Shown here in pieces: positions 27,891 to 33,911 of a stretch of DNA of 33,911 nucleotides. The stretch is taken from contig JADHWC010000020.1 in the NCBI GenBank assembly GCA_016783665.1, forward strand, positions 1 through 33,911. The letters run 5' to 3'. Source of the DNA: Fidelibacterota bacterium (lineage in GTDB: Bacteria > Fidelibacterota > UBA2242). How positions within the stretch are numbered: the first letter of the stretch is position 1; each line of letters starts with the position of its first letter. The notes under the pieces are model-generated. The model ran no database searches and was not told the origin of the DNA. It was given only the letters and a program-made list of their open reading frames with translations. The position numbers were made by a program, and so were the translations under genes.

Positions 27891-28661
27891 TCAATCCTCA
27901 ATTATGTACTTATCGATTTCTTTAAAATTTCTTTTCATCTTACTGTGAAAATAAATATAGTTTTCCTTCCCTCCAAAAAACTCCAAAACTTCCTTTTTCT
28001 TCAATTTTGATTGTCTGTTGTTGAGAATTTTAGCGTAGGAACTCCACGGATAATTTTCAAAAGATTGGCAGAGATGATGATAAACCGGATTTAAGTGTAT
28101 GTAGAAAATAATTCTGGAAAGATAATCTTCTTTATCTATGATTTTTCTTTTAAAATGTTTTTCAAACAGGCTGCCGTGACGATTTTCTTGCTTATTAATT
28201 GACTTAGCATAACAGTTAAAAAAATTGGAGAAAGATTGAATAATTGTTTTGTTGATCTCTAAACCTTGTAGGTCTCCCTGACCTGCAAGGTTTAAATATT
28301 CGGAATTGTCATTACTATCGTCTCTATTTATTAGACCTTGCAAGTCTTCCCGACCTGCAAGGTTTAAACACTCGGAATCGTCATTACTATCGTCTCTATT
28401 TATTAGACCTTGCAGGTTTTTAAAACCTACAAGGTCTTTGCTTCCTTTTACCTTAACTAAAAAGTGAAAGTGCGTTGGCAACAGACAGAAGGCATAGACT
28501 TCCAGGTATTCCAATAAGTATTTATCAAATTTCTGCAGAAAATATTTGTAGTTATCATCAGTATAAAAGATTTTTTCTTTGTTATTGCTTCGGTTGAAGA
28601 CATGATAGAAGTATCCTTCAATAAAGGGAATTTTGGTTTCTATGTGAAGATCACCGGTCAT
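27891..28661 (-). CDS. REP-associated tyrosine transposase (RAYT; Y1/Transposase_17-like)
   Basis: GYFYHVFNRSNNKEKIFY, AFCLLPTHFHFLVKVK (HUH-type HFH), RHGSLFEKHFKRKIIDKEDYLSRIIFYIHLNPVYH, YPWSSY. Confidence 0.9.
   Translation of the reverse strand: MTGDLHIETKIPFIEGYFYHVFNRSNNKEKIFYTDDNYKYFLQKFDKYLLEYLEVYAFCLLPTHFHFLVKVKGSKDLVGFKNLQGLINRDDSNDDSECLNLAGREDLQGLINRDDSNDNSEYLNLAGQGDLQGLEINKTIIQSFSNFFNCYAKSINKQENRHGSLFEKHFKRKIIDKEDYLSRIIFYIHLNPVYHHLCQSFENYPWSSYAKILNNRQSKLKKKEVLEFFGGKENYIYFHSKMKRNFKEIDKYIIED
28261..28293. repeat. REP palindrome within RAYT CDS (copy 1)
   Basis: AAACCTTGTAGGTC-tccct-GACCTGCAAGGTTT. Confidence 0.9.
28333..28365. repeat. REP palindrome within RAYT CDS (copy 2)
   Basis: agACCTTGCAAGTC-ttccc-GACCTGCAAGGTtt. 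Confidence 0.9.
28405..28437. repeat. REP palindrome within RAYT CDS (copy 3, variant arms)
   Basis: AGACCTTGCAGGTTTT-t-AAAACCTACAAGGTCT. Confidence 0.9.
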
Positions 28662-28702
28662 TTTTGTTGGTTTCTTTCATTACACTTCAGGTTATTTCCG
28701 AT

Positions 28703-28735
28703 AGACCTTGCAGGTCTTCCTGACCTGCAAGGTTT
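28703..28735. repeat. REP palindrome upstream of RAYT gene (copy 4)
   Basis: agACCTTGCAGGTC-ttcct-GACCTGCAAGGTtt. Confidence 0.92.
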
Positions 28736-28746
28736 TATTTGAATTT

Positions 28747-29589
28747 CTACCTTATTTCTATCAAAGATGAGACCTTCGAAATAATTTCTATTGGGTTATT
28801 ATTTGCTTTGCGGAAATAGCAGCCATCGTCGAATGTGATATTGGTTGTTCCTCGCTGAACTGCCTTAAAAACCACCCGAATAATTGGACCGCTGCCGTTC
28901 AGACTTTCCTGTTCACTTGAGATTAATGCAAGATAAACTGTCAAAATGCCATTCACAAGATCAAATTTATCAGTTCTTATTACCTGATGACCATTTAATA
29001 TAGAATCGTCTTCACATATTTCATATTCTTGAATCTGCAGATAGGCGGGATCAAAATTCAAAACAATTGACATTATCGCCAGTTCGGTTACCTCTTCCGC
29101 CATTACATATATGGAAAAGGTGTTATTAACAGAAGTTTCGATTTTTTTATGATAGAGCCACAATGCCGGACCTTCGATTGCATCCACCGTAAATGTCACT
29201 GTACTCGGCACATGTTGAACAGAGTCGGTTGAGTATTTGGCTTTGACCTGAAAAACATGATTGATTTCATCCAGATAATCAAGGATTGTGACGGTATCCG
29301 TGCTCCAGGACGACCAATCGTTATTGTTCAGTCGATACGAAAACTCACATTGATCGTTATTCCCGTACCATTTAAATGTCGTAAAATCATCATTGATAGT
29401 GCTGCCGTTTGCAGGTCCTTCGGATATGGTTGCCAGGGGTGGTTCATATTCAGGATTATCCGGATCTAACGGATTATCATCAGGATTTACATCATCTACC
29501 TGAGTCGTTAAAACATCGCACGACATTATGAATAACGACAACGGTAACAATAATGTGAAAATCAATAATGTTATTGTTTTTCTATTCAT
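28747..29589 (-). CDS. Lipoprotein with Ig-like region and C-terminal cohesin-like domain
   Basis: MNRKTITLLIFTLLLPLSLFIMSCD lipobox; LAIMSIVLNFDPAYLQIQEYE…NGILTVYLALISSEQESLNGSGPIIRVVFKAVQRGTTNITFDDG cohesin-like pattern. Confidence 0.7.
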   Translation of the reverse strand: MNRKTITLLIFTLLLPLSLFIMSCDVLTTQVDDVNPDDNPLDPDNPEYEPPLATISEGPANGSTINDDFTTFKWYGNNDQCEFSYRLNNNDWSSWSTDTVTILDYLDEINHVFQVKAKYSTDSVQHVPSTVTFTVDAIEGPALWLYHKKIETSVNNTFSIYVMAEEVTELAIMSIVLNFDPAYLQIQEYEICEDDSILNGHQVIRTDKFDLVNGILTVYLALISSEQESLNGSGPIIRVVFKAVQRGTTNITFDDGCYFRKANNNPIEIISKVSSLIEIR

Positions 29590-29608
29590 TTGTACTTCTT
29601 CTGTTTCA

Positions 29609-31816
29609 TTAAAATTTATATGAAAGTTTTACGGTGTTCGGTTTGTTCAGGCTGACTTCGATATCTTTCTGCAAATGTTTAAAATTCCGTCCTGAATCCC
29701 AGATATTGTACAGCCAGACAATTCCAAGCATCCCGGCGGAACCCAGGGTCATATTCCGGTCTTTCAATGCTGCCGCATGACTGTCGTCTTTGATTTTACG
29801 GGTTCTTTCAATTTCAGTGACTGTTGTAGCATTGCGATAATTCTCAAGATCAATATTGAACTGGCCCCAACTTTCACTGAAGCTGTCATTATAAAAATAG
29901 GCGGCATAGGCAAGACCTAGCGAAATCCCGGCTAATATCAATCCTTTTCCGGCAGTTCCATAATACATCTGTCCCGTACCGGGTAGCATTGCCGACATGA
30001 GCACGGCTTTTCTTTTGGATTTCGGCTCTAATTGTATGTTTTTAGTAAAAGGTTCGGACGAATTAATAATTAAGTCTTCGTTATATGTGAAATAGCCCTT
30101 TCTTTTAGCCTTTAATTGATGATTACCAAAAGCGATTTTAACATTCTTATCTGGTATGTAGTCAATAATTTTATCGCTAATAAAAACTGCGGCTCCGGCA
30201 GGTTGTAAGGATAATGATAATTCGCCGTACAATTTCGATAATTTTTTTGTAATGTTAAAAAGTGGTTTAGATGCTGATATTTCTGCTTTCAATGAAATCG
30301 TCTTATAGTTCTTTTTTCGCAATTCTACTTCATAATTCCCAAATTTCATTAGTCCGGATTGGAATGGTGTTCTTGATTTAAAATCTCCATCAATAAAAAC
30401 ATTTGAAACAGGTTCGGATCTTACTATTATTCTGCCGCCTTTTTCCAATTTAGCATCGATCCTGGATACTAATTGAACGTTTTCACTTATCTGTGTTGTA
30501 TCAGAAAAATAGCCTTCTTTTCGGATTATTATTTCAAAAGGGACACTCGCCTTTTTAAACGCGAATTCCGTCGGAGTCTGTCCAACTGTTTTATTACCGA
30601 TTGTAACAGTCGCTCCAGCCGGATTGGAATAGACAATTAAGGTATAAGTCTTTTCTTCCAAAATTAAATTTGCCCTGTTTAATTTACCTTGTACCAGTTC
30701 GATCTCTTTTTCTGCAAATAATTCGCCCTTTTCGACTTTGATTTTATGCTTTCCAGCCGGCATATTTTTGAATGTAGCCGGAGTCACTTTATTCAGCGGC
30801 GCTCCGTCAAAGTATATCACACCGCCTGCCGGACTGGAACTAATAATAATATCAGCCTGTCCTGTATAAACTGCTGTTGTTTCCTGGGTTAATTCAGACT
30901 CTTCTCCGGCGAGTTTCTGAGCAAGTTTTTTCGTGGTATTAACGAGGAGTAGTTCTATCGGTCCCGAATAGTCTTCGGCAACGTTTTTATCAATACTGCC
31001 GGTTTCCACATCAATAATCCTTGCTTCGATAACATATAAATTACCGATCTTTGAAATACTGCCGCCAACCATTTTTTCAACCGCCAGAAGTTGTCCAACT
31101 TCCACAAGACATTCGGAATCGGTACAGCCGGTCTGCTGAAACTGCTGCTCATTGAGGATTGCCTTCATCATCTCTCTTTCAAGCACATTAAAGACGCCGG
31201 TGTTTTTCAATTCCAGTCTGATTCTATCCGATATGATCGCAGCTTCAGTTTCACCCAGCCCTCTTGACACAAATTCAAACAGTGCAATATTTAGCTCCGG
31301 TTGAGAGGATGCAAATTGCTCTTCGGTGGACAGTACCTGTGCAATTTCAGGCACAGTTTGAGATAACAGCAATTCATAGGGACCGGAGAAATCCTTGATT
31401 ACATTTCTTAAAATTTCACCTGTTTCAACGTCAACAAGTTTTACCTCTACAGTAAACTGTTTTCCCATCTTTGAAACGCTGCCACCGACAATTTGCCTGA
31501 CAGAAAGCAGCTCGCCAACTTCCGCCATACATCCCGATTCCGTGCAGCCGGATTGCTGGAATTTCTGCTCATTCAGCAGTTTATCCATGAGATTTCGTTC
31601 AATTACCGTAAATTTCCCGGAATTCTTCAAGGCGATGCGTATTCTGTCCGAGACAACCTGCGCTTCGACGTCGGTAACATCACGGGCAGTAAAGTTAAGC
31701 ACTGCAATATTTGTCTGGGCAATAACATCCTGACTAAATATTACCAACAATGCCAATAGTACGTTACAACTACGTCTTACTGCTATGTTTATAAACCTTT
31801 GCAAATTATATCCCAT
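29609..31816 (-). CDS. Exported protein: two CsgG/LpoB-like domains, PEGA repeats, C-terminal DUF5683-like membrane region
   Basis: SDRIRIALKNSGKFTVIERNLMDKLLNEQKFQQSGCTESGCMAEVGELLSVRQIVGGSVSK twice; SSPAGGVIYFDG, SNPAGATVTIGNKTVGQTP, SEPVSNVFIDGDFKSRTP PEGA; AMLPGTGQMYYGTAGKGLILAGISLGLAYAAYFYND. Confidence 0.85.
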   Translation of the reverse strand: MGYNLQRFINIAVRRSCNVLLALLVIFSQDVIAQTNIAVLNFTARDVTDVEAQVVSDRIRIALKNSGKFTVIERNLMDKLLNEQKFQQSGCTESGCMAEVGELLSVRQIVGGSVSKMGKQFTVEVKLVDVETGEILRNVIKDFSGPYELLLSQTVPEIAQVLSTEEQFASSQPELNIALFEFVSRGLGETEAAIISDRIRLELKNTGVFNVLEREMMKAILNEQQFQQTGCTDSECLVEVGQLLAVEKMVGGSISKIGNLYVIEARIIDVETGSIDKNVAEDYSGPIELLLVNTTKKLAQKLAGEESELTQETTAVYTGQADIIISSSPAGGVIYFDGAPLNKVTPATFKNMPAGKHKIKVEKGELFAEKEIELVQGKLNRANLILEEKTYTLIVYSNPAGATVTIGNKTVGQTPTEFAFKKASVPFEIIIRKEGYFSDTTQISENVQLVSRIDAKLEKGGRIIVRSEPVSNVFIDGDFKSRTPFQSGLMKFGNYEVELRKKNYKTISLKAEISASKPLFNITKKLSKLYGELSLSLQPAGAAVFISDKIIDYIPDKNVKIAFGNHQLKAKRKGYFTYNEDLIINSSEPFTKNIQLEPKSKRKAVLMSAMLPGTGQMYYGTAGKGLILAGISLGLAYAAYFYNDSFSESWGQFNIDLENYRNATTVTEIERTRKIKDDSHAAALKDRNMTLGSAGMLGIVWLYNIWDSGRNFKHLQKDIEVSLNKPNTVKLSYKF

Positions 31817-32395
31817 ATTATAAAATTGTCAATTCTCTGATAAAAATTTCACTTTGAAATATTCTATTCGTGTCAGCCAGATAAACGCCAATACAATAGT
31901 GTCTAACAGGACACTTTAATGACAAGTGTCGTCCGAAACGTGTCTTAAAAACCGAATGAGGCTCGACTTTACCAGTCATTTCACGAATAGATGAATATTC
32001 TTTCGGCATCCATTTTCTCCGAATGTTGTTAGATTATATGATAAAATGAGGATAATATCAACTAAAAATATTTCTAAAGAATTAAAAGTAATCAGGTGAT
32101 AAAATCTATTATGATCAAATTCAGATTGTAATGTGAGATAAATCACAAATTTTTAATGTTCGCCAAGTTTAACATTAACTAATAATAGACGTGTTATCGA
32201 AGAGAAATAAGTAACTTTTCACTGAATATTAATGAATGACATTCGAGTGTTTCATGAGAACAAAATGTCCTAAATTTATATTGCAAAAAGTCATTACATA
32301 CGATAAATTGCCTAACAAAAGAGTTTAAGTATCAGAACAATAAAACATCATACTACCATTTTTTTATATTTTAGAGAGTTTGATAGGAGCGCTAA

Positions 32396-33346
32396 ATGAA
32401 AGTCAAGTTTTGGGGAGTCAGAGGGTCTATTCCAACTCCACCGACAAGCGATCAAATAAAGAAAAAAATACGAAAATTTGCACAGCGAATAGTAGAAGAA
32501 AAAATTAGCGACCAACACAAAATTGATACGCTAATTGACACACTGTCCCCGGTCGAAGCAGGTTTGATCGGTGGCAATACTTCCTGTGTGGAAGTGCGTG
32601 CAGATAACAAATTAATAATTTTTGATATGGGATCAGGACTGAAAAACCTGGGAAATTATATTGTGAAACATGATCAAAATACAAATGGTCTGGAAATTCA
32701 CATATTTTTAAGTCACACTCACTGGGATCATATACTTGGTTTTCCTTTCTTTGCCCCTGCCTTTTTTCCCAATAACAAAATCTTTATCTATGGCGGACAC
32801 CCGAACATCAAGGAACGCCTTGAAACCCAACAGGATTTTCGGTTTTTTCCTGTTGCTCTTCATCATATGAAAGCAAAAAAGGAATTTATCCAGTTGAAGC
32901 ATCGAACCAGTGTGGAAATCGGTAATGTGACTGTTAAGAATTATCCTCTTTACCATCCGGGTGGATCTTTCGGCTATAGGGTGGAGTGTGGAGGAAAATC
33001 CCTTGTATATGCAACGGATTCAGAGTATAAAGACCTTTCAAAGGGAAATATTAATAAATATGTTGAATTCTTCAAAAACGCTGATTTACTCGTATTTGAC
33101 GCCCAATATACATTTGAAGAGGCCATACATAAAGAGGATTGGGGACACAGTTCCGCTCTCGTCGGGATTGATTTTTCAATACAGGCAAATGTCAAACGGA
33201 TGGCTATCTTTCATCATGAACCGGAACGCGACGATTTTGAAGTCGATGAAATATTGCATAAATCCATCAACTATAAAAAAATCAATCATCCTGATGCCGA
33301 TTTAAAAATATTTCTTGCTACCGAAGGTTTGGAAATACAGTTATAA
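32396..33346 (+). CDS. MBL-fold metallohydrolase
   Basis: VKFWGVRGSIPTP, GGNTSCVEV, FLSHTHWDHILGFPFF (HxHxDH), VYATDSEY, HSSALVGIDFSIQANVKRMAIFHHEPERDD. Confidence 0.93.
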   Translation: MKVKFWGVRGSIPTPPTSDQIKKKIRKFAQRIVEEKISDQHKIDTLIDTLSPVEAGLIGGNTSCVEVRADNKLIIFDMGSGLKNLGNYIVKHDQNTNGLEIHIFLSHTHWDHILGFPFFAPAFFPNNKIFIYGGHPNIKERLETQQDFRFFPVALHHMKAKKEFIQLKHRTSVEIGNVTVKNYPLYHPGGSFGYRVECGGKSLVYATDSEYKDLSKGNINKYVEFFKNADLLVFDAQYTFEEAIHKEDWGHSSALVGIDFSIQANVKRMAIFHHEPERDDFEVDEILHKSINYKKINHPDADLKIFLATEGLEIQL

Positions 33347-33355
33347 CCACTTTTT

Positions 33356-33793
33356 GATATTTCAATTAATAAGAACAAGCAAATAGATTTACAAATACAC
33401 AATAAAATTCCTGAAATAGAACGTGTTTGTGAGTCTATCGCTGAATTTTGTCGGGAACATTCAATTTCTGATAAAATCATTTTTTCTTTACATCTTGCGT
33501 TAGATGAGATTCTTACCAATATTATTTCATATAGATATTGTGATTAAAACGACCATTTGATAGATATACGCTATTCCTTGTAAAATAATTATTTAACCCT
33601 CGAAATAGAGGATGATAGTAATCCATACGATCCAGCCAACGCACCTACTCCAGACGTTAATGCATGTCTTGAAGATCGAAAAATTGGCGGTTTGGGAATC
33701 TACCTCATAAAAAATATGATGGATGAGATAAAACACAGTACTAAAAATGGGAAAAATAAGTTAATTGTAACCAGGAAATGTCAGTTTTCTTAA
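33356..33793 (+). pseudogene. RsbW-like anti-sigma factor/HATPase interrupted by two in-frame TAA codons
   Basis: Single frame: DISINKNKQIDLQIHNKIPEIERVCESIAEFCREHSISDKIIFSLHLALDEILTNIISYRYCD*NDHLIDIRYSL*NNYLTLEIEDDSNPYDPANAPTPDVNACLEDRKIGGLGIYLIKNMMDEIKHSTKNGKNKLIVTRKCQFS*; stops at 33545 and 33581; no clear ATG. Confidence 0.82.
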
Positions 33794-33818
33794 ATGCCAA
33801 GTTGAAGAAAAGATAATA

Positions 33819-33911
33819 ATGCAGATCAATATCGAAAAAATTGAAAATATTTATATCTTTTCACTTGAGGGGAATTAAGATTCGAATACGTCTGGTGATT
33901 TAGAAAAAAAA
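33819..33911 (+). pseudogene. RsbV-like STAS anti-anti-sigma factor, interrupted and truncated by window end
   Basis: MQINIEKIENIYIFSLEGN*DSNTSGDLEKK…; in-frame TAA at 33876. Confidence 0.65.

Noticed and set aside
31818-32009. 63-aa ORF MPKEYSSIREMTGKVEPHSVF…
   Set aside because: No recognisable domain, overlaps a palindromic GTGTC cluster; RBS-like upstream sequence alone is insufficient.
33356-33793. Possible TAA recoding (readthrough from MBL into RsbW-like frame)
   Set aside because: TAA is the ordinary terminal codon of most other genes in the window (glnA, pepF, gph, thioesterase), so pseudogenisation or sequence error is simpler.
1-33911. tRNA, rRNA or classical riboswitch
   Set aside because: None recognised by eye; a tRNAscan/Infernal run would be needed for certainty.

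Overview
33.9-kb bacterial window. Its content (secreted multidomain proteins ending in YPNPFNP...GVYFYK/KKMMILK type A, T9SS-style sorting tails) suggests a Marinimicrobia/Calditrichota/Ignavibacteria/FCB-like genome; that assignment is inference. Left half, mostly housekeeping: 3' part of a secreted T9SS-tail protein, ROK-family regulator, 4HBT thioesterase, RRM RNA-binding protein, class I SAM methyltransferase, AbgT-family transporter, HAD phosphatase, dCMP-deaminase-like protein, type I glutamine synthetase and an exported M3-family oligoendopeptidase F. Right half, accessory: a 2.3-kb AT-rich island (stand-alone PD-(D/E)XK-like protein plus a triple CsgG/LpoB-like domain protein) bounded by a duplicated 3' end of the oligoendopeptidase gene; an M2-family peptidase lipoprotein; and a minus-strand cluster made of a CsgG/PEGA protein, a cohesin-like lipoprotein, a RAYT (Y1/REP-associated transposase) and a 3531-aa repeat protein with beta-helix, FnIII, seven-repeat VCBS/FG-GAP, Ig-like, dockerin-like, cohesin-like and sorting domains. 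The window ends with an MBL-fold hydrolase followed by interrupted RsbW-like and RsbV-like genes. Most notable: (1) the AT-rich island with duplicated oligoendopeptidase tail; (2) REP palindromes inside the RAYT reading frame, creating a 72-bp/24-aa coding repeat; (3) the cohesin-lipoprotein/dockerin-giant/CsgG-PEGA surface cluster; (4) the decayed partner-switching module. All family calls come from motif reading without database searches.
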